This document shows, in pieces, positions 25,404 through 34,150 of a stretch of 34,150 bases of DNA (the first letter of the stretch is position 1; each line of letters opens with the position of its first letter). The stretch comes from Bacteroidota bacterium (GTDB lineage Bacteria; Bacteroidota; Bacteroidia; B-17B0; Aurantibacillaceae), in assembly GCA_013816615.1 (NCBI GenBank), contig JACDED010000010.1:26066-60215 (forward strand). Direction: 5' to 3'. Position numbers and translations under genes: made by a program. The notes beneath the pieces were generated by a model, which searched no databases, was not told the origin of the DNA, and saw only the letters and a list, made by a program, of their open reading frames with translations.

Positions 25404-26788
25404 TAAAATTGAAAATAAATAAAGCTTGGTGCGTTCTCGAAAACCGAAAATAAAAGTATAGCAATAAGTATTAAAAAATTACCGATCATATTATATTTAT
25501 ATTTAGATAAACCCTTTTTGTTATACTTTGATATCTCAAATAAAACAAATAACAAAAATGGTATAATGAAAAATAATTTACCGGTTATTAAATGAATAAC
25601 TCCTATGCCCGAAGTGTTATTAAAAGAAAGCAAAAGTTGCATATAGTTCACGAAATCGTAAAAGGACGCCGCCCTGAATAATGTAAACAATACGGCCACA
25701 AATAAGAAAACTAAAACTCCGGAAAGTACTTTTGGCAATCTAATTTTATTCAGGCTCTTCTCACCAATTAAACCCAGGCCATGAAAAAAGCCCCATAAGA
25801 TAAATGTAAAATTAGCGCCATGCCAAAATCCGGATGCTATAAATGTTATTAATAAATTAATGTTACGTTTAAATTTGGATATTTTATTTCCTCCTAAAGA
25901 AATATAAACATAATCTCTAAACCAGGTTGAAAGAGATATATGCCAACGCGACCAAAACTGTTTTAAGCTGGTTGAGAAATATGGAAAATAAAAGTTCTTA
26001 GAAAGCTTAAATCCTAATAATTGCGCCGTTCCTCTTGCAATGTCGCTATAACCACTAAAATCTGTATAGATCTGAATAGCAAAAGCGATCATCCCTAAAA
26101 ACAAAATTTCTGGACCATGATCTTGTGGATCAGCGTGAAGCTCATCCACGATCAAAGCGAGATTATCTGCAATAACTATCTTCTTAAAAAACCCGTAAAG
26201 AATTAAATTGATGCCCGTTTCAAAATACAAAAAGCTAAACTGTTTTTCTTTTTTAAATTGAGGTAATAGTTTTTTAGCGCGCTCAATTGGGCCTGCCACC
26301 ATTTGTGGAAAGAAACAAATAAAAGCAAAGTAATGCAGAGCAGATCTTTCAGGTTTAATTTTACCGCGATAAACATCAGTTACATAAGCAATAGATTGAA
26401 ATGTATAAAAGCTGATGCCCACCGGTAAAATTATTTTTAGTGTAGTAAATGAGGGGTGAAAACCAAATATATTTAAAAGATCAATAAACGATTCGGCAAA
26501 AAAATGATAATATTTAAAAAAGCCCAGTATAATTAAATTAATTAATACCGATGCAATTAACCAGGTTTTTTTTGCCTTTTGGTTTTCTGATTCGCCTATT
26601 TTTTGAGCAGATAAAAAATCAACGCCACTGGTAAAGAACAATAAAATTAAAAAGCGCCAATCCCAACAACCATAAAAGATACAGCCAGAAAGTAATAAGA
26701 TCCACACTTTGTGCTTTTTAAACACAAACCAATAAAGAATGTAAACACAAATAAAGAAAACTAAAAACATTGCTGAGTTAAAAAGCAT
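25403..26788 (-). CDS. MBOAT family O-acyltransferase
   Basis: This is a polytopic membrane O-acyltransferase of 461 residues, the AlgI/DltB/PatA type that moves acyl groups across the membrane to modify surface polymers. The family signature is intact: FFPQMVAGPIERAKKLLPQF, then QIYTDFSGYSDIARGTAQLLG, FWSRWHISLSTWFRDYVY and SGFWHGANFTFILWG, with the catalytic His at residue 323. Around ten hydrophobic helices are visible. The TAA stop overlaps the ATG of the SGNH-like gene, and its start is 12 bases after the GT39-like gene, making a tight three-gene unit. The acceptor polymer is unknown; acetyl is the commonest donor in the family. Confidence 0.93.
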   Translation of the reverse strand: MLFNSAMFLVFFICVYILYWFVFKKHKVWILLLSGCIFYGCWDWRFLILLFFTSGVDFLSAQKIGESENQKAKKTWLIASVLINLIILGFFKYYHFFAESFIDLLNIFGFHPSFTTLKIILPVGISFYTFQSIAYVTDVYRGKIKPERSALHYFAFICFFPQMVAGPIERAKKLLPQFKKEKQFSFLYFETGINLILYGFFKKIVIADNLALIVDELHADPQDHGPEILFLGMIAFAIQIYTDFSGYSDIARGTAQLLGFKLSKNFYFPYFSTSLKQFWSRWHISLSTWFRDYVYISLGGNKISKFKRNINLLITFIASGFWHGANFTFILWGFFHGLGLIGEKSLNKIRLPKVLSGVLVFLFVAVLFTLFRAASFYDFVNYMQLLLSFNNTSGIGVIHLITGKLFFIIPFLLFVLFEISKYNKKGLSKYKYNMIGNFLILIAILLFSVFENAPSFIYFQF

Positions 26789-26799
26789 ATTACTTTGCT

Positions 26800-28215
26800 T
26801 TACTTTTGAATATCATAAATGGTATAATCAGGATTAGATAAAAGCTGTTTGTACTGCAAGGAAATTTCGTTTCCAAAAGCTTTCTTCAGAATTATAATAT
26901 ATTTTAATTTCTTTTTTCTTAGGCTTTCAATATAAGCTGTATCTGCAATAAGCTCATTCTTTTCTATCCAACCCTTGCGATGCGCAAAATAAACCGGCGT
27001 TGGCACTTCGCCGCTATTTATAAGTATGAGGTCGGTTGGCTTGCTAAACTGATCAAGATCTTTTTCGAGATTGAGAATGGCCAGGTTTTTTTCTTTTATA
27101 TAAAAATCACTGTTACTAACAAGTATACATTCCGCTGCAATTAATGCCAAAAACACAACAGTAAGTTTGTTGTTTTTAATAAGAGAAAGGCCATAAGCGC
27201 AAATAAAGGCCATAACAGGTGCAAACGGTACAATATAATATGTGTGATTGTAAAATGTTGCGCCGCCTTTAAAAACTATTACTAAAAATGCAAAGAAACA
27301 TAATCCAAAAACCAATAAAACATTTTTCTCTTTTCTTTTTATGGCTACAAATAATGCGCAAATAAATAGTATAAACCCCGTATATCCTACAGCGGCGTTA
27401 TAAAATTTTTGCAGTGCTTTATTTAAATTCGAAAAGATCTCAACCATTCCTTCAACTATTCCTTTGCCCATAAAAAAATGGTCGAAGCCATGCTCTTTTG
27501 TTATTCGCGGCACCCAATAAAAATAATATACTGAAACAAACGACATGATCACTAAAGAAATAATTATGAAAAGACTTTTATTTAAAATTGGAATTTTTTT
27601 ATCGAATAAAAACACAATCATTACAACTAAAAGATAACCTGAGGGTAGCTTGGATAATATACCTGCCAATACCAATGTAAAATAAAGTAAAAGGTTTTTT
27701 AAACTGTTTTTCTGGTCAAAATAATTACTCCCATAATATATTCCCGCTATTACAAGCGACATTGAAAATGTATCGGGCATTATTTTTCTTGAATACGTAA
27801 ACCACACTGAGAATAAAAGAATAAAGGTTGCTTTAAATGCTATGGATATATTAAAATATTTATGAACGAGCTTATAAAAATACCACAAACCAAAACACGA
27901 AAAAACAAGGGTAATAAGTCTGCCATACCAGTGCGCATAACCAAATACAAGTGAAACTAAATAAATTAAGTAATTAAGTATTGGAAACTCCATACCGGTA
28001 ATGCCGGTTTTTTCTCCTGCAAAATCTACTTTAGGAAGAAGGATATTATTCTCGCCCTCAAAAAAATTACGGGCAGGCATTGTTACTGTTGTTTGTCGCC
28101 AGTTATGCGAAACTTCTAATGGAGGATTAGTAATATGAAAAAGCCGAACTATAAAAAAAAGAAAGATCCAGAACCGGATATCGCCTAGGATGCTTTTCAT
28201 TTGCATTGTCTTCAT
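26800..28215 (-). CDS. GT39/ArnT-like membrane glycosyltransferase
   Basis: This is a 471-residue polytopic protein of the GT-C fold, related to the dolichyl-phosphate-mannose mannosyltransferase (PMT)/ArnT group. These enzymes take sugar from a polyprenyl-phosphate donor on the periplasmic side. The first extracytoplasmic loop has EVSHNWRQTT (His37 and Arg40) and GMEFPILNYLIY, the usual acidic/HxWRQ block of Bacteroidota members. About ten transmembrane helices follow and then a soluble C-terminal part. It begins 42 bases after lepA and ends 12 bases before the MBOAT gene, so it may be read with both. The sugar and the acceptor (protein, lipid or glycan) cannot be told. Confidence 0.82.
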   Translation of the reverse strand: MKTMQMKSILGDIRFWIFLFFIVRLFHITNPPLEVSHNWRQTTVTMPARNFFEGENNILLPKVDFAGEKTGITGMEFPILNYLIYLVSLVFGYAHWYGRLITLVFSCFGLWYFYKLVHKYFNISIAFKATFILLFSVWFTYSRKIMPDTFSMSLVIAGIYYGSNYFDQKNSLKNLLLYFTLVLAGILSKLPSGYLLVVMIVFLFDKKIPILNKSLFIIISLVIMSFVSVYYFYWVPRITKEHGFDHFFMGKGIVEGMVEIFSNLNKALQKFYNAAVGYTGFILFICALFVAIKRKEKNVLLVFGLCFFAFLVIVFKGGATFYNHTYYIVPFAPVMAFICAYGLSLIKNNKLTVVFLALIAAECILVSNSDFYIKEKNLAILNLEKDLDQFSKPTDLILINSGEVPTPVYFAHRKGWIEKNELIADTAYIESLRKKKLKYIIILKKAFGNEISLQYKQLLSNPDYTIYDIQK

Positions 28216-28257
28216 TTTATAGTCAGGCTAATATAAATAAAACAATGCTCCTGTGCA

Positions 28258-30048
28258 TTAATCGTTCAGTTTTAAAACCGCCATGAACGCACTTTGTGGA
28301 ATCTCTACATTCCCAACTTGCTTCATACGTTTTTTACCTTCTTTTTGTTTCTCTAATAATTTACGCTTACGGCTAATATCACCACCATAACATTTTGCGG
28401 TAACGTCTTTACGCATAGCGCTTATTGTTTCACGAGAAATGATTTTTGCACCGATAGCAGCCTGGATTGGGATCTCGAACTGTTGTTTCGGAATTAGTTC
28501 TTTTAATTTTTCGCAGATCTTTTTGCCAAACTGGTATGAATTACTTCTATGAATTAAACATGATAAAGCATCTACCGGCTCGCCTTTTAAAAGTATATCT
28601 AACTTAACAAGATCAGAATCGCGCATGCCTGTTGGATGATAATCGAACGAAGCATAGCCTTTTGAAATAGATTTTAAACGATCAAAGAAATCGAACACAA
28701 CTTCGCCCAATGGCATTTCAAATACTAACTCTACACGGTCTGCCGTTAAATAATTTTGTGTTACAATTTGTCCGCGTTTTTCGATACATAAGCTCATTAC
28801 CGGACCAATAAAATCAGATTTGGTAATAATGTTTGCTTTAATATAAGGTTCTTCGATACGATCAATACGACCCGGATCCGGAAGATCACTTGGATTATTT
28901 ACAGTTACAACATCGCCGTTGGTTTGATAGGCAATGTACGATACGTTAGGAACGGTTGTAATAACCGTCATATTAAACTCACGCTCTAAACGTTCCTGAA
29001 CAATTTCCATGTGCAGCATTCCTAAAAAGCCGCAACGAAATCCAAAGCCCAAAGCTAAAGATGATTCCGGCTCCCAGGTTAAAGAAGCATCATTCAGTTG
29101 CAGCTTCTCCATACTGTAACGCAGCTCTTCAAAATCTTCGGTGTCTACCGGGTAAATACCAGCAAATACCATTGGTTTTACTTCTTCAAAACCATGAATC
29201 CCTTCAGTGCAGGGACGGTCAAAATGTGTAATGGTATCTCCTACTTTTACTTCTTTTGCACTCTTAATTCCAGAAATAATATATCCTACATCGCCCGTGC
29301 TTAGTTCAGGACGAGGCTCCGGCTTTAATCTTAAAACACCTACTTCATCTGCATTATAAAATGCACCTGTATTTACGAATTTTACTTTCTCACCTTTTTT
29401 TATGGTGCCATTAATAATTTTAAAATAGGCGATGATACCACGGAACGAATTAAATACAGAGTCGAAGATCAATGCCTGTAAAGGCGCATTAGGATCACCA
29501 ACCGGTGCTTTTATTCTTTCGATAATGGCAGAAAGAATTTCTTCAATGCCCATTCCTGTTTTTCCGCTGGCAGGAATAATATCACTTCTTTCGCAACCAA
29601 TAAGCTCAACAATCTGATCCATTACCACTTCCGGTTCTGCACTTGGCAGATCCATTTTATTTAAAATAGGAATGATGTGAAGATCGTGTTCTAATGCTAA
29701 ATATAAATTAGAAATAGTTTGTGCCTGGATTCCCTGTGCCGCATCTACAATTAATAAAGCGCCTTCGCACGCAGCAATAGAGCGGGAAACCTCGTAACTA
29801 AAATCCACGTGGCCGGGAGTATCAATTAAATTCAAAACAAATTTTTCGCCTTTGTATGGGTAATCCATTTGAATGGCGTGACTCTTAATAGTAATGCCAC
29901 GTTCTTTTTCAAGATCCATATCATCGAGTACCTGCGCCTGCATATCGCGTTTATTTACAGTTCCAGTATATTCTAATAAACGGTCTGCTAAGGTGCTTTT
30001 ACCATGGTCAATATGTGCAATAATACAAAAGTTACGAATGTTCTTCAT
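28258..30048 (-). CDS. lepA: Elongation factor 4 (LepA) GTPase
   Basis: This ribosome-associated translational GTPase binds stalled or initiating ribosomes at the inner face of the membrane. At 596 residues it is a typical length. The G-domain motifs are complete: [10 protein letters not shown] (G1), RGITIKS (G2), DTPGHVDF (G3) and NKMDLPSA (G4). The EF4-specific region [20 protein letters not shown] is present, as is the C-terminal domain ending in [20 protein letters not shown], which is diagnostic of LepA. The next gene downstream starts 42 bases away on the same strand, and the phosphatase gene lies 95 bases upstream. Confidence 0.97.
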   Translation of the reverse strand: MKNIRNFCIIAHIDHGKSTLADRLLEYTGTVNKRDMQAQVLDDMDLEKERGITIKSHAIQMDYPYKGEKFVLNLIDTPGHVDFSYEVSRSIAACEGALLIVDAAQGIQAQTISNLYLALEHDLHIIPILNKMDLPSAEPEVVMDQIVELIGCERSDIIPASGKTGMGIEEILSAIIERIKAPVGDPNAPLQALIFDSVFNSFRGIIAYFKIINGTIKKGEKVKFVNTGAFYNADEVGVLRLKPEPRPELSTGDVGYIISGIKSAKEVKVGDTITHFDRPCTEGIHGFEEVKPMVFAGIYPVDTEDFEELRYSMEKLQLNDASLTWEPESSLALGFGFRCGFLGMLHMEIVQERLEREFNMTVITTVPNVSYIAYQTNGDVVTVNNPSDLPDPGRIDRIEEPYIKANIITKSDFIGPVMSLCIEKRGQIVTQNYLTADRVELVFEMPLGEVVFDFFDRLKSISKGYASFDYHPTGMRDSDLVKLDILLKGEPVDALSCLIHRSNSYQFGKKICEKLKELIPKQQFEIPIQAAIGAKIISRETISAMRKDVTAKCYGGDISRKRKLLEKQKEGKKRMKQVGNVEIPQSAFMAVLKLND

Positions 30049-30143
30049 TTCCGATCTGATCTGTTTTTAGGGACACAAATATAGTGAATTCAAGTGATTT
30101 GTGGCCGGAAGATATGCTTTAAACGCATGATTTTTAAGTAAAA

Positions 30144-32045
30144 TTACAACCTTATGCCTATGATACACACATCGTCTACCTGCTCCAATTGGCCTTTCCA
30201 CACTTCAAAGGCTTTTTCAAGAGCCTGAGATTGTTCATTAATTGGCAGTTTGTGGTTTTTAAGTAATATCTCTTCAAGCTGTTTGTATTTAAATTTTTTG
30301 CCCTTTGGCCCACCAAACTGGTCTGCAAAACCATCGGTATAAAAGTAAATACAATCTCCTTTCTGGTGCTCGATCGTATAAAGATTAAACGACTCGGTTC
30401 TTTCGCCTTTTCCTACAGGCATTTTATCTGCTTTCATTTCAACAAATGCATTATTGCGAATATGCACCGGTTTGTTATGTGCTGATGCATATGTGATCTT
30501 ATCTTTTTCAAATCTCACCAAAGTTGCATCCATGCCATCTTGTCCATCCATATTTTTTATAAGACGCTCGCGCACATGATCTAACACTTTATTTGGTTCG
30601 TGAATGTTTTTTTCGTTAATGGCCTCATTTAAAAAAGAAATATTCATAAGACTTACAAACGCACCCGGAACCCCATGCCCTGTTGAATCACAAACTGCCA
30701 GGTAAAAGCCGTATTCTTTTTTTGTGGCCCAATAAAAATCGCCGCTGACAATATCTTTTGGTTTAAATAACACAAAATGTTCATTTAAATTCTTTTTTAA
30801 AAATTCAGCAGGTGGAAGTAAAGCAAACTGAATGCGTTTTGCATAGTTTATAGAATCTATAATTTCTTTTTGTTTTTCTTCTACCAAATGTTTTTGCTGT
30901 GTAATAACAAGGTTGGCTTTTTTCTTGGTAAAATAACTTTTCACCGCCAGGTAAACGCTAATTGCCAGAAGCAAGCTTAAGCCAACAAAAAAATAAATGA
31001 TTATTTGTTTTCGCTTTGCTTCTTCATCCTGCAATTCTGAATTTTTTTTAAGAATTGAAATGTCTTTTTCTCTTTCTTCGGTCTTATACTTCGTATTTAA
31101 TTCGTTAATGGTTTTATTTTGTTCGTTCTGAAAAGACATGATCGTTCCTTCAAAAAATTTCTCAAAATATTTTTCAGCCGAGTCGGGCTGATTAAGATGC
31201 AAATAACTGCGCGCCATACTTAGATGAATATCTGTTCTTACCGAAGGATGTTCATCACTATTAAATAAACCAAGAGTATAAATTGCCTGCTTAATAGCTT
31301 CACTATAATTTTTTGAATCGCACATTGCCTGGGCAATATTGCTGTTACAAAGTAGTATTGGATACCTATTACCCTTTAAAAGGTGTATACTTAGTGCTTG
31401 TTTATAAAACAAAATTGCCTTTGAATACTTTTGCTGACGTTGTAAATTTACCGCCATATTATTATAACATTGCGCCAATGTAGAGGAATCGCCTGCAGCA
31501 GTTACAAGCGGAATTGCTTTTTCTAAAAAATAAATAGATGAATCGACCCTGTGCTGACCTTCAATAAAAATTGTGCTTAAAGTAATGTACGCACTATACA
31601 ATAAATAGTTTGTTTTTTTTGTTATCAGCGCTAAATGAATTGCCTCTCTTACTTCGATAGAGGCAGCATCAAAGTTTTTAATTTCCCGATAGATATCGGC
31701 ATTACTTTTATGCGCTTTAATAAGCATTAAAGTATCCTTTCTTTCAGTTGAAAGCGAGATACAATTAATTATATGTTTGGTAGCAGTTTTAAGATCGCCT
31801 TTGTCGAATGCTATTTTTGCTGCTTTAAGATAAGATTGACATAACTTCTTATGTAAACTATCGCTTACCGAGTTTTTTTTAAATTCTGTTACCTCTGTAT
31901 AATAACCAAAAGCAGAATCTGCATTATCGAGCTTATCGAACTCAGTGGCCTTGTTATATTTTTCAAGAAAGTTTTTATCATTTTGCGACATAATTAATAA
32001 TGGTGCAAAACAAAAAGAAAAAATAATTAATTTAAATAGTTTCAT
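30144..32045 (-). CDS. TPR-containing SpoIIE/PP2C-type phosphatase
   Basis: This is a membrane-anchored serine phosphatase with a periplasmic sensor. I choose the ATG at 32045, which gives a clean signal peptide (MKLFKLIIFSFCFAPLLIMSQ) and 633 residues. An ATG 42 bases upstream would add a hydrophilic extension. Several TPR-like helical pairs follow (about residues 30-320), then one transmembrane helix (about 347-369) and a short coiled coil. The SpoIIE-type PP2C domain runs from about 410 to the end. Metal-binding blocks FKPKDIVSGDFYW, VCDSTGHGVPGAFVSL and YFYTDGFADQFGG are present. Such proteins usually act on anti-sigma or anti-anti-sigma partners; none is encoded nearby. It is divergent from the GH18 gene. 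Confidence 0.92.
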   Translation of the reverse strand: MKLFKLIIFSFCFAPLLIMSQNDKNFLEKYNKATEFDKLDNADSAFGYYTEVTEFKKNSVSDSLHKKLCQSYLKAAKIAFDKGDLKTATKHIINCISLSTERKDTLMLIKAHKSNADIYREIKNFDAASIEVREAIHLALITKKTNYLLYSAYITLSTIFIEGQHRVDSSIYFLEKAIPLVTAAGDSSTLAQCYNNMAVNLQRQQKYSKAILFYKQALSIHLLKGNRYPILLCNSNIAQAMCDSKNYSEAIKQAIYTLGLFNSDEHPSVRTDIHLSMARSYLHLNQPDSAEKYFEKFFEGTIMSFQNEQNKTINELNTKYKTEEREKDISILKKNSELQDEEAKRKQIIIYFFVGLSLLLAISVYLAVKSYFTKKKANLVITQQKHLVEEKQKEIIDSINYAKRIQFALLPPAEFLKKNLNEHFVLFKPKDIVSGDFYWATKKEYGFYLAVCDSTGHGVPGAFVSLMNISFLNEAINEKNIHEPNKVLDHVRERLIKNMDGQDGMDATLVRFEKDKITYASAHNKPVHIRNNAFVEMKADKMPVGKGERTESFNLYTIEHQKGDCIYFYTDGFADQFGGPKGKKFKYKQLEEILLKNHKLPINEQSQALEKAFEVWKGQLEQVDDVCIIGIRL

Positions 32046-32170
32046 GTAAACATTCAATTTGTTCGAACACTCTATTGCTAAAACCATTTAATTTATAATT
32101 AACACCGGCAAACTTGCTTGGGATACTTTTTTAAGTAATTTTAAAAAATATTTCTCAAAATAACTAATCC

Positions 32171-33976
32171 GTGAAAAAAATATTTTTTTTTCTTTTACTT
32201 ACTCAGCATTTTGGAATTGTTAATGGCCAACAATTTAAATCCATTATGCAGGAGCAGAGCGAATATTACGGATCTCTTAACCTTAAAACAGATGCTCAAT
32301 TTGATAGCTTAAGAAAAATTGAAAACAACGAATTTTCAACTTTAGATCAAAAACCCGGAGCGCTTAATTCACCCACTTGCACTTTAAATAAAAAAGTATA
32401 CGGCTGGCATCCTTATTGGGTAGGTTCAACCTACACCGCTTATCAATGGAATTTATTGAGCGATCTTTGTTATTTCAGTTACGATGCATCGCCATCAACC
32501 GGTAATAATACCAACAGTTCCTTTGCATGGACCACCGCAAGTGTTGTTACAGTTGCAAAAAATAACGGCGCCAAGATCCACATCTGTGCTACAATGTTTA
32601 GCAACCATTCTACCTTTTGGGCAAGCACAACCGCTCAAACAACTTTCATCAATAACATTGTTTCGTTATTAAATGCAAGGGGCGGAGATGGTGTGAATAT
32701 TGACTTTGAGGGCATGGGCTCATCAGACAAAGTGCCGTTTGTAACATTTATGACCAACCTTAACAATGCATTGAATACGGCTAACCCAAATTATAAATTA
32801 TCGGTTTGTTTATATGCGGTTGACTGGAGTACAGCATTTAATATTCCTGCATTAAATACTATTGTTGACGATTTTACAATTATGGGTTATGCTTATTATT
32901 ATGCAGGAAGTGGACAGGCAGTGCCTTCGGATCCATTATATAATTTTCAAACCGGTTACAATTACACACTTTCAAAAACTATCACCTATTATTTAAAAGC
33001 AGGCGCTACTCCTTCAAAGCTTTTAATGGGCTTGCCTTACTACGGGCAAGAATGGGAAGTTGCCGCTAATACTTTACCTGCAAATACAACCGGAAATTTT
33101 TCTTCATCACGTACCTTAAGTTATATCAATAACAACAGCAGTACTTACAGCGCAGCAAATAAAAATTGGGATGGCACAAGCTATACGCCTTATTATTCTT
33201 ATTTAAATGCGGGTAACTGGCGCCAATGTTTTATTGATGATGCTTATAGCTTAGGCAGAAGATACGATATGGTAAATCAGCGCGGGCTTGGTGGTATCGC
33301 TATTTGGGCGCTTGGTTATGATGCAGGAATGACAAGTTACTGGACACTGATACAAAATAAATTTAGCAGTTGCGCGCCCGTGGTTTGTAATGATAGCATT
33401 TTTGATATGGGCGGACCAATGCGTAATTATTACGATAGCGAAAGTTATGCATATACACTTTCGGCCCCAACAGGAAGTGTTGTAAAATTACAGTTTAAAA
33501 GTTTTGGTACTGAGCAGGGTTATGATTCGCTATTCTTATACAACGGTTCGTCAGCTGCCGCAGCTTTAATTGGAAGTTATACTGGAACAAATTCTCCCGG
33601 AACCATTACTTCATCTGGACAAAATTTAACCTTACGTTTTAAAAGTGACGGCTCTACAGTAACATTTGGCTTTAGGGCGATTAAAACCTGTACACCACAA
33701 ACAATTATAACGCATCTTGCAGACAATAAAATAACAAGTGATGTATTAATTTATCCAAACCCAACTATCGGAAAATTATTTTTAAATACAGAAAAAATAA
33801 GGTCGCTTCAGTTATTTGATGCGCAGGGAAAATTAATTTTAACTAAAGAAGTTTCTGGTGAAGATGAAACTATACTGGATCTTAATTTATTGAACATAAA
33901 AAAAGGATTATACTTCATTAGCTTAACTCAAACCAATGGTATAACCCATTTTAAGAAAATAATCTATTCTGATTAG
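32171..33976 (+). CDS. Secreted GH18 glycosidase with CUB domain and type A T9SS sorting tail
   Basis: This is a 601-residue extracellular enzyme starting at GTG (32171), with a signal peptide (MKKIFFFLLLTQHFGIVNG). The GH18 catalytic domain, about residues 75-400, carries the DGVNIDFEG motif with catalytic acid Glu180 and the two upstream Asp residues (173, 178). YAVDWS and FTIMGYAYYY strands of the TIM barrel are also visible. A CUB domain lies at about 411-512 (CNDSIFDMGG to FGFRAIKTC). The last 75 residues, starting VLIYPNPTIGKLFL, are a type A T9SS sorting domain. It probably cleaves chitin- or peptidoglycan-like beta-1,4-GlcNAc polymers outside the cell; endo-N-acetylglucosaminidase is an alternative. 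Confidence 0.9.
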   Translation: MKKIFFFLLLTQHFGIVNGQQFKSIMQEQSEYYGSLNLKTDAQFDSLRKIENNEFSTLDQKPGALNSPTCTLNKKVYGWHPYWVGSTYTAYQWNLLSDLCYFSYDASPSTGNNTNSSFAWTTASVVTVAKNNGAKIHICATMFSNHSTFWASTTAQTTFINNIVSLLNARGGDGVNIDFEGMGSSDKVPFVTFMTNLNNALNTANPNYKLSVCLYAVDWSTAFNIPALNTIVDDFTIMGYAYYYAGSGQAVPSDPLYNFQTGYNYTLSKTITYYLKAGATPSKLLMGLPYYGQEWEVAANTLPANTTGNFSSSRTLSYINNNSSTYSAANKNWDGTSYTPYYSYLNAGNWRQCFIDDAYSLGRRYDMVNQRGLGGIAIWALGYDAGMTSYWTLIQNKFSSCAPVVCNDSIFDMGGPMRNYYDSESYAYTLSAPTGSVVKLQFKSFGTEQGYDSLFLYNGSSAAAALIGSYTGTNSPGTITSSGQNLTLRFKSDGSTVTFGFRAIKTCTPQTIITHLADNKITSDVLIYPNPTIGKLFLNTEKIRSLQLFDAQGKLILTKEVSGEDETILDLNLLNIKKGLYFISLTQTNGITHFKKIIYSD

Positions 33977-34029
33977 TTCGAAGCCTTTAAAAAGCAGGTT
34001 TCTTAAGAAGAACAAAACAAATAGCCACG

Positions 34030-34085
34030 AATTACACTAATCTCACAAATTATTAATTATTGCTTTCGTATTGTTTTGTGTAATT
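34030..34085. repeat. Extragenic inverted repeat, AATTACAC...GTGTAATT
   Basis: The 174 bases after the GH18 gene contain no coding sequence. AATTACAC (34030-34037) and GTGTAATT (34078-34085) form an 8-bp inverted pair. The wider AGCCACGAATTACAC stretch resembles a short interspersed element that I associate with intergenic DNA in several bacteria; no second copy occurs in this window. Confidence 0.4.
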
Positions 34086-34087
34086 TA

Positions 34088-34119
34088 TATTGTTCGGGAC
34101 AAAATTGTCCCGAACAATA
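34088..34119. repeat. 15-bp perfect palindrome near window end
   Basis: The left arm runs from 34088 to 34102 (core GTTCGGGACAA) and pairs perfectly with 34105-34119 across a two-base centre. It would fold into a very stable hairpin in either strand. No T-run follows on the plus strand, so it is not a classic terminator for the GH18 gene. It could be part of the adjacent extragenic repeat, an operator, or the terminal repeat of an element outside the window. Confidence 0.55.
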
Positions 34120-34150
34120 ATTTCACCAATCAAATCTACCACATTTAGAG

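Noticed and set aside
32046-32087. Upstream ATG as the start of the SpoIIE/TPR phosphatase
   Set aside because: It adds a hydrophilic 14-residue stretch before an otherwise perfect signal peptide; the ATG at 32045 fits better.
1-34150. CRISPR arrays, insertion sequences, tRNA or rRNA genes
   Set aside because: I saw no regularly spaced direct repeats, no transposase-like frame and no cloverleaf or rRNA-like segment on either strand.

Overview
The window comes from a low-G+C member of the Bacteroidota. The lineage markers are a TonB-dependent receptor of the Bacteroidota type, two different type IX secretion (T9SS) C-terminal sorting domains, many SprB-like repeats, DUF4296 and DUF4412 proteins, and a TAnnTTTG-type -7 promoter element. 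I cannot name a genus. It looks like ordinary chromosome: housekeeping genes (glmS, lepA, a divIC-like gene, rluB, yraN) are interleaved with surface and secretion genes. I see no prophage, transposase, CRISPR array, tRNA or rRNA.

Left part (1-11820): a TonB-dependent receptor, cut by the window edge, is divergent from an exported endonuclease/exonuclease/phosphatase-family protein. After a GC-rich extragenic element and a bidirectional terminator comes a 2475-residue secreted protein. It carries about 21 SprB-like repeats, PKD-like domains and a gliding-motility-associated (type B T9SS) C-terminus, so it is probably a surface adhesin.

Middle (11821-20361): ferritin converges on a divIC-like cell-division gene, and the ferritin terminator lies inside the divIC 3' end. 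A YafK-type L,D-transpeptidase and a DUF4296 lipoprotein follow on the plus strand. A minus-strand run reads yraN, rluB-like pseudouridine synthase with a long charged repeat extension, glmS, and an unknown exported protein. A DUF4412 protein is divergent from yraN. Next is a membrane protein of the phage-holin-IV-like family that has no standard start codon.

Right part (20445-34150): a long minus-strand series reads SpoIIE/TPR phosphatase, lepA, GT39-like glycosyltransferase, MBOAT O-acyltransferase, SGNH-like protein, exported YwqK/MORN-repeat protein, an unknown lipoprotein and a GATase-like exported protein. The GT39-MBOAT-SGNH trio is tightly packed (12 nt gap, then a 1-nt overlap) and looks like a small surface-glycan modification unit. 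A T9SS-secreted GH18 glycosidase with a CUB domain is divergent from the phosphatase. The window ends in a strong palindrome.

No clearly new defence or mobile system is visible. The points most worth a second look are the base-composition mosaic and G-homopolymer tracts of the giant adhesin, the start-codon problem in the holin-like gene, the terminator embedded in divIC, and the three-gene glycan module.
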